Shown here one piece after another: positions 50,701-54,813 of a DNA stretch of 64,000 bases (position 1 is the first letter of the stretch; each line of letters begins with the position of its first letter). A model generated the notes under the pieces. It was not told the DNA's origin and ran no database searches. It saw nothing but the letters and a program-made list of their open reading frames with translations. This DNA comes from Poecilobothrus nobilitatus (lineage: Eukaryota > Arthropoda > Insecta > Diptera > Dolichopodidae), in contig OX352773.1 of NCBI GenBank assembly GCA_947095535.1, positions 259,183,590 through 259,247,589 of the forward strand, given 5' to 3'. Made by a program: the position numbers and the translations under genes.

Positions 50701-53416
50701 AACTAATCTTATATTTAAATTAAAACTATATACTAGATCAATAGAAATCTTTAATACACCTTAACGACTCTTCTTAATTAAATTATTTTTGTTATTTTTT
50801 TTCATTCACTTTTTTTTTATATATGCATATGTACAAATAAATTACAGTAGTTGTCAACCTTTCTAGTTTGTCAATAGTTATTATTGTTGGGTGTGAATTC
50901 TTTATCTATTTTTGATAGTGACATTGCATAACTTCAAACATCTAATGGGCATCAAGTTGCCTCCTCTATAAATCAATTTCGCTCAATTCATTTTGATAGT
51001 TGTCTTTTCACATAAATTGTTATTGTTTTTTACCCGCTATTTATAAATTGCAGTTGTTTTCTATCACCTATTTTTTAACGATAATCTTAATTTTTTTCGT
51101 GGATTGTTAATTTTATACTAACTCTGCCGTTATTGTTTGGCACCAGGTGTTATTGAGGTCAAGCAAATATTAAATTCTAGTTATATTTCCAGGCTGTTTT
51201 CTAAGAGTGTGGTCCATTCATCTCCACTTTTTACATTTAATTTGATCCATTACTGATTCTTTGACTGTTAATCGCCATAAAATTCTGTTGCTGATGGTGT
51301 TGGTCCAGAATATTCTGTAATTTTTTTTTCACTTATTCATTAACACTTGGAGTTTTTGACTGATATTATTTGTAATTAACTAAGTCTTGCTGGCATATAA
51401 ATGTATTAACATTACATACATATGCCTTGAATATTCTAAATTTGGTATTTCTTCTAAATTCACCATTTTCCATATTAAATTTAGTTCACTGAAGGCTGCT
51501 CTGGCTATAAGGACCGTCATTGTAGAATATGTATTAAAAAATTTACTAAATATTAATTTAATCTCTTAATCTATAAAGTAATAAAATTATAAAGTCAATT
51601 CCACCGACAATAACTCGGCATGATGTCGGTGATGTCATTCGTGCACTCAAAACAATAATTCTCTATTATTTATATTTCTTTATGATAGAATTTAGAAAAT
51701 TGGAAGATTAAGAAATTTTTAAATTTCGGGTCGCAGGGCCTAGGTGTAAGGGCAACTATATACCGCCCCTGCGAAACAACAACAACATATATTTAGTAAG
51801 AATAATTTTTTTTTTTTATCATTGTTTTTTTGTTTTTTTAATTTTAGGTTCATATATGAAACAGAACATCACAATGGTATTGCTGAACTATTGGAAATAT
51901 TGGGAAGTATTATAAATGGTTTTGCGTTACCACTTAAAGAAGAGCATAAACAATTTTTATTAAAAGTTTTATTGCCTTTGCACAAAGCAAAAAGTTTATC
52001 AGTTTATCATCCACAATTAACTTATTGCGTTGTTCAATTTCTTGAAAAGGATCCAAGTTTATCAGAGCCAGTAATTAGGTGAGTAATTAAATTATTTTTA
52101 TGTATAACAATTTTATTAAGTTTTTGTTTTTTTTTATTTGGAAAAAAAATAAGATGAATCTTATATATTATATAATATTGTATTTATAATAAAAATGAAA
52201 GCGTATAATCAAATAATATCTAAATATAATCATGAAAATTATAATTTCAATATGAGTTATAATAGAAAATATTATGTATGTAATATTATAATATTATAAG
52301 GATGGAAATATTTTCTTTAAGCAATTTGGAAAATTTAATTTTTATGCTTATTAATAATTAATATTGTAGAATCAAAAATTTTAATTAAAAATATTATTCA
52401 TTATTATTTTTTAGGAGTTTATTAAAATTTTGGCCAAAGACTCATAGTCCGAAGGAAGTAATGTTTTTAAATGAATTGGAAGAATTATTGGATGTTATAG
52501 AACCAGCTGAATTTCAAAAAGTTATGATACCATTATTTCGTCAAATTGCCAAATGTGTATCAAGTCCACATTTTCAAGTTGCTGAACGTGCCCTATATTA
52601 TTGGAATAACGAATATATTATGTCATTAATATCTGATAATTCACAAGTTATATTACCAATAATGTTTCCATCATTATATCGTAATTCAAAAACTCATTGG
52701 AATAAAACAATTCATGGCCTAATTTATAATGCATTGAAATTATTTATGGAAATGAATCAAAAACTTTTCGATGAATGCAATAAGAATTATCGTCAAGAAA
52801 AGCAAGCGTAAATATTATAATATTTATTTATATTTTTGATTTTTTTTTAAAGATATTAAATATAAAATATACTTATTTATATAAATAATATTATATATAT
52901 ATTCTTTTTTTATTTTGATTTTTATAGTGAAAGAGATAAATTAAATCAGCGAGAAGAATTATGGGCACAAATTGAAAATTTAGCCAAGAATAATCCAGAT
53001 TTTACAAAAATACAGATATGTAATGAAATGGTATCGCTCAGTATTTCTAATAGTCAAATAGAATATGAACAAATTGCTGAAAGTTGTGATTTAACTTATG
53101 ATAAAATAGAACAAGAGACACGAGAAGTTGGTGAAATATATGTAAGTATTTTTTATATTAGTATTTTGTATTTTTTATTTTATTATTTTTTATATATTTT
53201 TTATATATATAAAAATAATAATTAATAAATTTTTTTATTTATTTTTTATATAAATAATTTAATAAAATACAGTCACGTAACGAACGCAATAAGGATAAAC
53301 CATTAATCCGACGAAAATCTGATTTACCTGCTGATACTGGAACTGTTCGTGCTCTTATTGAACATAAACGTGCAGATGAATATCTGAAAACTCCACCTGA
53401 TGTCAATAATTGCTAG
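2583..53416 (+). CDS. wrd: PP2A B56 (B') regulatory subunit, gamma/delta type, whole gene as visible
   Basis: The spliced exons encode a B56-family subunit, the HEAT-like-repeat protein that gives the PP2A A/C core enzyme its substrate choice. Seen: coding exons at 2583-2751, 46227-46423, 49302-49636, 51848-52078, 52415-52807, 52928-53141 and 53273-53416, all with GT/AG borders and matching phases. Together they give 56 + 504 residues. The core contains the family's invariant blocks: [70 protein letters not shown]. Exon 2583 carries [12 protein letters not shown] and the last exon RRKSDLP, both typical of B56 gamma/delta rather than alpha/epsilon, so the fly orthologue should be wrd/PP2A-B' rather than wdb. 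The true N-terminus of this isoform lies left of the window. A second possible 5' end starts at 25891. The 43-kb intron after exon 2583-2751 is packed with transposons. Confidence 0.9.
4191..4214. repeat. target-site duplication, left copy (LINE)
   Basis: 24 bases identical to 5127-5150, directly flanking the truncated LINE. The copies diverge immediately outside (A versus G on the left side). Confidence 0.92.
4215..5126 (-). mobile_element. 5'-truncated non-LTR retrotransposon (RNase H-bearing LINE)
   Basis: The minus strand holds an open frame (5117 down to 4434, continuing open to the element's edge) for the C-terminal end of a LINE polyprotein. It starts inside RNase [14 protein letters not shown] contributes the catalytic Glu, YTDCLSV an Asp, and [19 protein letters not shown] the last Asp. 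A CxxC...HxxxxC knuckle ([19 protein letters not shown]) follows. The reverse transcriptase and endonuclease are missing, as expected of 5' truncation. The 3' end carries a (TAAA)n-type tail (plus-strand ATTT repeats at 4215-4232). A perfect 24-base direct repeat flanks it (4191-4214 and 5127-5150, beginning ACAGTTTCTTACC). RNase H-bearing clades such as I or R1/Loa fit; I cannot choose among them. The intact reading frame and TSD suggest a recent insertion. Confidence 0.9.
5127..5150. repeat. target-site duplication, right copy (LINE)
   Basis: Perfect copy of 4191-4214 at the 5'-truncated end of the LINE. It fixes the truncation point at 5126. Confidence 0.92.
5371..6885. other. intron sequence, no gene seen
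   Basis: A/T low-complexity sequence with TA microsatellites and A/T homopolymers. No open frame of coding character on either strand. Confidence 0.5.
6886..7245 (-). pseudogene. relic of an IS630/mariner-type transposase end
   Basis: Minus strand: a piece reading [15 protein letters not shown] is followed, in another frame, by [20 protein letters not shown] and [10 protein letters not shown]. This spacing and wording resemble the C-terminal end of insect mariner/IS630-type transposases ('...LK..I...I......VMENF..RL..C....G.HL.DIIFKT'). A TACAGGGTGG-type terminus lies at 7229-7238 on the minus strand. The matching opposite terminus was not found, so the element is internally deleted and decayed. 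Family assignment is by recollection only. Confidence 0.4.
7246..11402. other. low-complexity intron, no gene seen
   Basis: About 4.2 kb of A/T sequence with many A10-A18 and T10-T17 runs and TATA-rich tracts, densest at 10430-10980. The short open frames here read as Phe/Lys/Ile strings produced by homopolymers. Confidence 0.55.
11411..11589 (-). mobile_element. tRNA-derived SINE, family 1, copy 1
   Basis: Read on the minus strand it starts GGGCCCCGGTGGCCTAGTGG (A-box-like TGGCCTAGTGGG) and has an exact B box GGTTCGAATCC. A conserved non-tRNA body follows (CACGCCTAAACAGGAAAGGC ...) and then an A tail (plus-strand T-run at 11411-11424). Flanked by a short direct repeat GTTAAACTT (11403-11411 region and 11590-11598). 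Related copies lie at 27003-27162 and 27920-28118. It belongs to the pol III-type SINEs moved by LINE machinery (family knowledge). Confidence 0.82.
12148..12448. repeat. candidate small TIR element / dispersed repeat
   Basis: The ends read ATTAACAGGG (left) and, inverted, ATTAACACGG (right). The interior shares TACTCGTCTGTAT and a following GAGT with sequence near 39556, and TTAACCCTGTTAAT recurs near 39886. This suggests two decayed copies of one family. No coding content. Confidence 0.35.
13905..13985 (+). repeat. decayed tRNA-like SINE head (family 2)
   Basis: The stretch CAATAGTGTATTGTTTAAGA, then CACCGGTCTTTCATTTGAAA, then GGTATCCAAACCTGGTTGG lines up with the tRNA-like head of the SINE at 47573-47841. 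The B box is mutated and no target duplication was found, so this is a fossil. Confidence 0.4.
14440..15150. mobile_element. fold-back element with internal tandem units
   Basis: The left arm about 14473-14570 and right arm about 15008-15112 are inverted copies. Both contain TTTTATCAAAATCTCGTTTCTTAA-like iterations on opposite strands. Between them lie two to three degenerate units of about 105-125 bases (at about 14684, 14789 and 14900), each with a 'tacatatt' start, a 'gaaatcctgatttt' phrase and a G/C patch. These resemble the tandem repeat at 200-690. No transposase is seen. The open frame 14418-14609 lies inside an arm and is not a gene. Confidence 0.6.
15151..16460. other. intron sequence, no gene seen
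   Basis: A/T-rich with TA/CATA microsatellite patches at 15770-15860 and 16010-16200. The open frame at 16086-16298 is built from these and reads as Tyr/Ile/Cys strings. Confidence 0.5.
16461..16960. mobile_element. candidate MITE with clustered CTGAGC motifs
   Basis: The left end reads TAAATCTGAGCAGAGCAT. The right end, inverted, contains the same words (ATCTGAGC ... GAGCAGAGCAT). (T)CTGAGC or its complement GCTCAGA occurs at least seven times, clustered within 130 bases of the left end and 60 bases of the right end. This resembles iterated subterminal transposase-binding motifs. No open frame of coding character lies inside. Confidence 0.5.
17426..18260. mobile_element. TIR DNA transposon, Harbinger-like, non-autonomous
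   Basis: Perfect 20-base terminal inverted repeats, CATGTCTATTCCACTAAACG at 17426-17445 and its complement at 18241-18260. Variants of ATTC(Y/T)RSTAAACG recur inside both ends (TATTCTGCTAAACGC, TATTCTGGTAAACGC, CGCGTTTAGCTGAAC). On the minus strand about 17903-17799 reads [16 protein letters not shown] followed by [16 protein letters not shown] and a stop. This resembles the segment ahead of the DDE domain in Harbinger-type nucleases. The flanks show only AAT/AAT, or AT/AT if the ends are trimmed by three bases. Superfamily is tentative; the TIRs are certain. Confidence 0.7.
18261..19700. other. intron sequence, no gene seen
   Basis: A/T-rich. I see no exon, RNA gene or clear element ends. 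Confidence 0.5.
19711..20096. mobile_element. fold-back MITE with about 105-base arms
   Basis: The left arm 19711-19815 (AAGTCGGGAGTGTTCTATCA ... CATCGAAATCGAGG) and right arm about 19993-20096 are inverted copies. The right arm read in reverse gives AAATCGGGGATGCTCTATCA ... CACCGAAATCGAG. The 180-base centre also partly self-pairs. No coding content. The transcript of this unit would form a long hairpin. Confidence 0.7.
20389..20530. repeat. short degenerate AAAATCTTGA repeat
   Basis: Six to seven irregular repeats of (A)AAATCTTGA(C/A)AAAAA occur, similar in wording to the arms of the fold-back at 14440-15150. Possibly a fragment of that family. Confidence 0.4.
20832..21211. mobile_element. 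MITE, Tc1/mariner-like ends
   Basis: The termini CAGGGTGTCC (20832-20841) and GGACACCCTG (21202-21211) are inverted and flanked by TA on both sides. The next 20 bases pair only loosely (both contain GCACTGC). The 380-base interior has an open frame (20972-21196) with no recognisable domain. TA flanks and CAGGGTG-type ends are common in insect Tc1/mariner-derived MITEs. Confidence 0.7.
21212..22574. other. intron sequence, no gene seen
   Basis: A/T-rich. A phrase near 22513 (GCAGGATTTGGACCCATACTCC) weakly resembles the B-box area of SINE family 1 but has no other part of the element. Confidence 0.45.
22575..23340 (-). pseudogene. decayed LINE fragment with RNase H remnant
   Basis: Minus strand. 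The phrase GTGGCCTAATCTAATTCTAG and the cluster GAGTTTGGCCTCCGTATCCG ... CACAGTGCCCTGGAATCCAT (23240-23300, plus strand) match, in the same order, the tail and the '[16 protein letters not shown]' region of the LINE at 4215-5126. Stops and indels break every frame. An ATTT-repeat tail (22575-22592) marks the 3' end, as in the intact copy. An older member of the same or a sister family. No convincing target duplication. Confidence 0.75.
23341..25890. other. intron sequence upstream of alternative exon, no gene seen
   Basis: A/T-rich. If 25891 starts an alternative mRNA, its promoter and 5' UTR lie at the right end of this stretch, but no core promoter motif stands out from the A/T background. 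A short repeat phrase CGAGTAATCAACGGC at about 24515 recurs near 14104 and, inverted, near 43190. Confidence 0.4.
25891..26163 (+). CDS. wrd: putative alternative first coding exon of the B56 gene
   Basis: ATG at 25891 is the first Met after an in-frame TAA at 25870. It opens 91 codons, beginning [12 protein letters not shown] and ending in a Gln-rich stretch, then a donor-like AAG|GTTAGC at 26164 in phase 0. Codon texture (CCA TCA, GGT GGT, CAA runs) stands out from the A/T background. The open frame continues only to 26205 if unspliced. Phase 0 fits the open frame that starts at 31953. It does not fit the core exon at 46227 directly. The peptide is low-complexity and I recognise no domain. 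Its assignment to this gene rests on position, strand and phase only. Confidence 0.55.
26164..27002. other. intron sequence, no gene seen
   Basis: A/T-rich with A- and T-runs. The minus-strand open frame at 26505-26723 is Phe/Lys-rich homopolymer read-through. Confidence 0.5.
27003..27162 (-). mobile_element. tRNA-derived SINE, family 1, diverged copy 2
   Basis: Carries the same body as the copies at 11411 and 27920 (plus strand: CTGCCATATAAATGTGACAA, AGTGGCTGTAAATGTCGTAA, TGTGTGGGATTC) but with a damaged B box and a shortened tRNA head. Flanked by a direct repeat CCAAAATCT at 26994-27002 and 27163-27171. The overlapping open frames on both strands are not genes. Confidence 0.7.
27920..28118 (-). 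mobile_element. tRNA-derived SINE, family 1, copy 3 (best preserved)
   Basis: Minus strand: GGGGCCAGGGTGGCCTATAG as head with an A-box-like segment, GGATTCGAATCCCACA as B box, the shared body and an A tail (plus T-run 27920-27936). The flanks share only AGCTA (27915-27919 and 28119-28123). It matches the 11411 copy closely over about 170 bases. Confidence 0.8.
28124..30720. other. intron sequence, no gene confirmed
   Basis: Mostly A/T. Around 29195-29610 there is a less A/T-rich patch bounded by two phrases with ATTCACCCAAT, near a TTAACCC at 29199. It hints at a piggyBac-type remnant, but I could not find the opposite TTAA end or a transposase motif. Confidence 0.35.
30721..31312. mobile_element. 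TIR-family repeat with shared GGACGGACAGA-type word, copy A
   Basis: Shares order and wording with copies B (41921-42612) and C (44907-45578): TCTAAAAATAtaaTATTGGAGCTTTA near the left; TTTTTATCTCTAAAAGGTCC in the middle; and GTGTAGAAGTTTTATTAACA with GACGGACGAACTGACAGAG near the right. The ends are weak inverted repeats. Copy A is the most decayed of the three. Confidence 0.6.
31313..31952. other. A/T-rich stretch before the Ser/Thr-rich exon
   Basis: Homopolymer-rich. The last 35 bases before 31953 are mainly A, which is unusual for an acceptor. If 31953 is instead part of a first exon, its transcription start would lie here. Confidence 0.4.
31953..32553 (+). CDS. wrd: putative Ser/Thr/Asn/Gln-rich alternative N-terminal exon of the B56 gene
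   Basis: An open frame runs from an in-frame TAG/AG boundary at 31950-31952 for 200 codons plus one base, closing at a possible donor G|GTCTAT (32554). If unspliced it stops at 32561. It includes a Met at 32250. The product is rich in Ser, Thr, Asn and Gln with a seven-Gln run, and ends [20 protein letters not shown] then PNLR. The single leftover G joins the exon at 46227 to make Asp, giving [14 protein letters not shown], which resembles the LPxLKD lead-in of other B56 proteins. With exon 25891-26163 it would give an isoform of about 795 residues. Weak points: no polypyrimidine tract before 31953 (a long A-run instead) and a non-consensus +3 at the donor. Confidence 0.55.
32562..33758. other. 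intron sequence, no gene seen
   Basis: A/T-rich. A small patch at 33130-33250 repeats 'AACGATCATG' and 'AAGAACGC' words without clear element structure. Confidence 0.45.
33759..33944 (-). pseudogene. possible DDE transposase fragment
   Basis: Minus strand: FDESAFHIQ, then about 20 residues on [18 protein letters not shown]. The arrangement DE.xFH...K(V/I)T(V/I)xC..S...(I/V)I...(F/V)E is that of the first catalytic Asp region in IS630/mariner-like transposases of insects. No flanking domains or termini were found. Could be chance. Confidence 0.35.
33945..37196. other. intron sequence, no gene seen
   Basis: A/T-rich with several T/A-runs. A phrase with GGACAGACAGAG at about 36848 resembles the right end of the 30721/41921/44907 family and may be a solo fragment. 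Confidence 0.45.
37199..38722 (+). mobile_element. Tc1-like transposon, 1.5 kb, with broken transposase
   Basis: The termini are inverted repeats: CAGTCAGTTTCAATATTATT at the left, the same inverted at the right end, 28 of 30 matching. TA duplications lie at 37197-37198 and 38723-38724. The left end holds three direct repeats of TTTCAATATTATTTGCACAC or variants, and the right end inverted counterparts (IR/DR layout). Tc1-class ends, TA target and a DDE transposase inside agree. No other copy was seen in the window. Confidence 0.92.
37446..38430 (+). pseudogene. Tc1-like transposase, inactivated
   Basis: Reading from ATG at 37446: MPRSKELT, a stop, then [20 protein letters not shown] (helix-turn-helix start). 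After a frameshift in the A-run near 37575-37600 comes [20 protein letters not shown] (GRPR-like linker). After a second shift near 37895 comes [10 protein letters not shown] (first catalytic Asp). In another frame [11 protein letters not shown] (second Asp) follows, and finally [19 protein letters not shown] (DLNxxENxW Glu). At least three frameshifts and two stops make it inactive. The open frames at 37541-37930 and 38357-38557 are pieces of it. Confidence 0.9.
38725..39435. other. intron sequence, no gene seen
   Basis: A/T-rich sequence with TA microsatellite patches at 39010-39060 and 39220-39240. Confidence 0.5.
39436..40135. repeat. candidate decayed repeat related to 12148-12448
   Basis: Shares TACTCGTCTGTAT with a following AGAGT at 39556 and a TTAACCCTGTTAAT terminus-like word at 39886. 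Contains several GAAACG(T/A)TTAA phrases in both orientations. Element borders cannot be set by eye. Confidence 0.3.
40136..41920. other. intron sequence, no gene seen
   Basis: A/T-rich. The segment 41035-41390 is slightly less biased and repeats 'AACTGCCATACAA / AGCTGTCATACAACT' words about 175 bases apart. No domain or ends recognised. Confidence 0.4.
41921..42612. mobile_element. TIR-family repeat, copy B (best preserved)
   Basis: Ends TTTAAAAGCGCACATTTCCAAAA (left) and TTTTGGAAATGTGCTAAAAA (right), inverted with few mismatches. Inside, near the right end, lies GGCGGACGGACGGACAGAG, preceded by a GTGTAGAAGTTTTGCAAACA phrase. These are shared with copies A and C. No open frame of coding character, so a non-autonomous DNA element is likely. 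Confidence 0.7.
43081..43210. repeat. fragment of a dispersed repeat
   Basis: The phrase CACTTCTATAGGAAGTATAA recurs in altered form at about 13775 (CACTCCTATAAGGAACATAT). GCCGTTGATTACTCGGC recurs inverted near 14104 and 24515. The GC-rich CGGCTCGGTTCGGCTCGGCT tail is unusual here. Family unknown. Confidence 0.35.
43825..43880 (+). repeat. short repeat shared with 51728-51788
   Basis: GATCGCAGTACCTAGTTGTA ... CAACTATCCCCTCTAACAAA matches GGTCGCAGGGCCTAGGTGTA ... CAACTATATACCGCCCCTGC, both followed by CAA repeats. This looks like the 3' end of a SINE or LINE with a CAA tail. Confidence 0.45.
44907..45578. mobile_element. TIR-family repeat, copy C
   Basis: Left AAAAAAGCACATTTCCAAAA, right TTTTTTGAAAATATGCTAAAAA (inverted, diverged). 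GACGAACGGACAGACAGACAG lies near the right end, and a middle phrase with GCTGCTAAACGGGGGTCGA is comparable to copy B. Non-coding. Confidence 0.65.
45579..46226. other. intron sequence before the B56 core exon
   Basis: A/T-rich. Ends with a long T tract and TTTTTTGCAG, a strong acceptor for the exon at 46227. Confidence 0.6.
46227..46423 (+). CDS. wrd: PP2A B56 core exon (start of HEAT-like core)
   Basis: Acceptor TTTTTGCAG, donor ATG|GTATAA. The exon encodes [20 protein letters not shown], then [20 protein letters not shown] and [10 protein letters not shown]. These match the first helical repeat of B56 proteins (human ...LFIQKLRQCCVLFDF...SDLKFKEVKRA...). This is the exon where the alternative 5' parts converge: both end with one base that completes an Asp codon here. 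Confidence 0.95.
46424..47235. other. intron sequence, no gene seen
   Basis: A/T-rich intron after the first core exon. No element ends seen before 47236. Confidence 0.5.
47236..48263. mobile_element. pogo/Tc1-like non-autonomous TIR element containing a SINE
   Basis: The left end CAGTCAAACCTCCCTATCTG and right end (inverted CAGTCAAATTTACCTCTTGT) form imperfect terminal repeats flanked by TA on both sides (47234-47235, 48264-48265). Phrases such as 'TAGAGAGGTTTCA' and 'CTAGATAG' recur inside in both halves. CAGTCAAACCTC-type ends are typical of pogo/Tigger relatives. Length is 1028 bases, of which 284 are a nested SINE plus its target duplication. No transposase frame. Confidence 0.6.
47573..47841 (-). 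mobile_element. tRNA-derived SINE, family 2, nested
   Basis: Perfect 15-base direct repeat ATCGCTCTGAATATA at 47558-47572 and 47842-47856. Read on the minus strand the head is tRNA-like: GACCAATGGTATAGTGCGTA (A box), CGGTCTTTCAAGCGGAAGAT (anticodon-arm-like, TTC), CGGGTTCAAACCCCGGTC (B box and T arm). A body with AGATGGTCCACATGCTAAAGGC and a 3' A/T tail follow. The CATGTGG(A/G)CCATCT word is shared with the 3' end of the LINE at 4215-5126. Not a functional tRNA gene: the acceptor stem is incomplete and it carries SINE body and tail. Confidence 0.82.
48264..49301. other. intron sequence, no gene seen
   Basis: A/T-rich. Ends in a T-run and TTTTAG acceptor for exon 49302. Confidence 0.55.
49302..49636 (+). 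CDS. wrd: PP2A B56 core exon
   Basis: Acceptor after a long T-run (TTTTAG), donor AG|GTATGT. Encodes [40 protein letters not shown], the FLRFLES block, then [20 protein letters not shown] and [20 protein letters not shown], all hallmarks of the B56 HEAT-like core. The preceding exon ends with Met and this one starts with Phe, reproducing the 'MF(S/A)VNLFRTLPP' junction of the family. Confidence 0.97.
49637..51129. other. intron sequence, no gene seen
   Basis: The left part is A/T-rich. From about 50430 the base bias weakens, which may mark older mobile sequence leading into the RTE relic at 51130, but no motif is recognisable. Confidence 0.45.
51130..51545 (-). pseudogene. decayed RTE-type LINE reverse transcriptase, C-terminal part
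   Basis: Minus strand. One frame reads [20 protein letters not shown], which is the 'KARAAFxxLxxIWxS' region. Further on, in a shifted frame, comes [20 protein letters not shown] and, after a stop, [14 protein letters not shown], the conserved 'W..WIGHTLRK....ITR' end of RTE/endonuclease-RT proteins. Stops and a frameshift show it is dead. The open frame at 51387-51569 on the other strand is its shadow. Ends not defined. Confidence 0.7.
51728..51788 (+). repeat. short repeat with CAA tail, second copy
   Basis: Partner of 43825-43880 (see there). It ends GCGAAACAACAACAACA just upstream of the polypyrimidine tract of exon 51848. Confidence 0.45.
51848..52078 (+). CDS. wrd: PP2A B56 core exon
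   Basis: Acceptor TTTTAG, donor AG|GTGAGT. Encodes [20 protein letters not shown], then [20 protein letters not shown] and [20 protein letters not shown]. These are near-identical to the most conserved part of animal B56 subunits. The split Arg codon at its left border joins exon 49302-49636, and a second split Arg joins exon 52415-52807. Confidence 0.97.
52079..52414. other. B56 intron
   Basis: 336-base A/T-rich intron, GTGAGT...TTTTTTAG. Nothing else seen. Confidence 0.8.
52415..52807 (+). CDS. wrd: PP2A B56 core exon
   Basis: Acceptor TTTTTTAG, donor GC|GTAAAT. Encodes [80 protein letters not shown] and the [12 protein letters not shown] block. This covers the distal HEAT-like repeats that contact the catalytic subunit in known B56 holoenzymes (family knowledge). 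Confidence 0.97.
52928..53141 (+). CDS. wrd: PP2A B56 exon, end of core and variable C-tail
   Basis: Acceptor TTTATAG, donor TAT|GTAAGT. Begins [20 protein letters not shown], matching the KxREExWxKIExLAxxNP block at the end of the B56 core. The following 40 or so residues ([20 protein letters not shown] onward) are unlike vertebrate sequences I recall, so the tail is divergent here. The acidic/amide-rich composition suggests a disordered tail. Confidence 0.9.
53273..53416 (+). CDS. wrd: PP2A B56 last coding exon
   Basis: Acceptor AATACAG. Reads [20 protein letters not shown], then [17 protein letters not shown] and TAG (53414-53416). RRKS(D/E)LP...T..AL..HKRA(D/E)E is the conserved C-terminal motif of B56 gamma/delta isoforms, supporting the subtype call. 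AATAAA-like words abound downstream, so the polyadenylation site cannot be chosen by eye. Confidence 0.93.
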   Translation, partial: SRNERNKDKPLIRRKSDLPADTGTVRALIEHKRADEYLKTPPDVNNC

Positions 53417-54775
53417 AATTAACTATAAAATAATATAAAATAAAAAAAAATAAATAAAAATAAAAAATAAAATTTACCTATATACCATGTTATAATATAA
53501 AATTAAAACAAAAAAAAAATTTAAAAAAAATTAAAAAAAAAAAAAAAAAAAAAAAACAAGTAAAATTCAACTGTTATTTTAAAATTATTATTATTATTAT
53601 ATTTTAAAAACTTAAAAAGCAACTATTTTTTAATACTTACTATTATTATTATTACAATTATAATTATTATTATTTTTATTATTACAATTATTATTATTAA
53701 TGAATTAAAAATTATATTAATAGCTAGATTTATTATTGGCGCGCAAATTTTTTGCATAGAAAATATATGTATAAATATATATATATATATATATTATATG
53801 AATTTATTATGAAACAAGAATTAATTAATTTAAAATAAAAGAAAAAAAAAATGGTTATAACATTAATTTAAGTAAAAATAAATAAATAAATAAAAATAAA
53901 ATTAAAGTCAAAGAAAATCAAAAAAAAAAAAAAAAAAAAAAGAACAAAAAAAACCAATTTATGAAACTTTTTTTTTTTTTTTTTTTAAATATTCAAAGTA
54001 AATAATTAAAAGTATCTCTTTTATTTCAGATAATATTTTATTTTGTTTTTTTTTTTTTTTTTTTTTTTTTCTGTTTTGCAATTACATTATATATTTTGAA
54101 TATAATTGAGAAATGGAATTTCTTTAAAGTAAATAATATTTGATTAAAAAAAAAAAAATTTTTAAATGAACGTAACATGGGCATCACAAAAACAAAAAAT
54201 TATTTTAAATAATTTTAATCAATTTTGAAATCTTAATAAAAATCAAAATTTTATATTAATTACAGAAATTAATCCCGCAGTCATCATAAATTCAATAATT
54301 TAATAAGTATACACTTTTTTACACACATAAAGTTACAAATATAATTGAAAAATCATTTAAAGAAAAAGTATAATAGATAATTAAGAAAAATTTAAGCTTT
54401 GGCAATTTATTTTTTTTATCACAATTAAATTTTCATCCAATTTCGTTTCACCAAAATACATAACTCTTATTATGAATTAATTTTGTTTTTTTTTTTGTTT
54501 TTTCTTTGGTATAAATTAGAGAAAATTTTTTAATATTCAAATTTTAATAGGAATAGCACAAGTGCCATTTCAATAAAGAAGAATCAAACAAATAAAACAA
54601 AAATTTTTATAAAAGACCTTATATAATATAATTTACTTTTATGATACGTATATGCTTTTTTTTCGATTTTTTTTTTTTTTTTTCGTTGTGTTCTTTCTGT
54701 ATTGAATAAAATTATAATAATATTGTAATAAGAATTAAATATATATATATACATAAATAATTAAAATTAAATATA

Positions 54776-54813
<38 letters not shown>

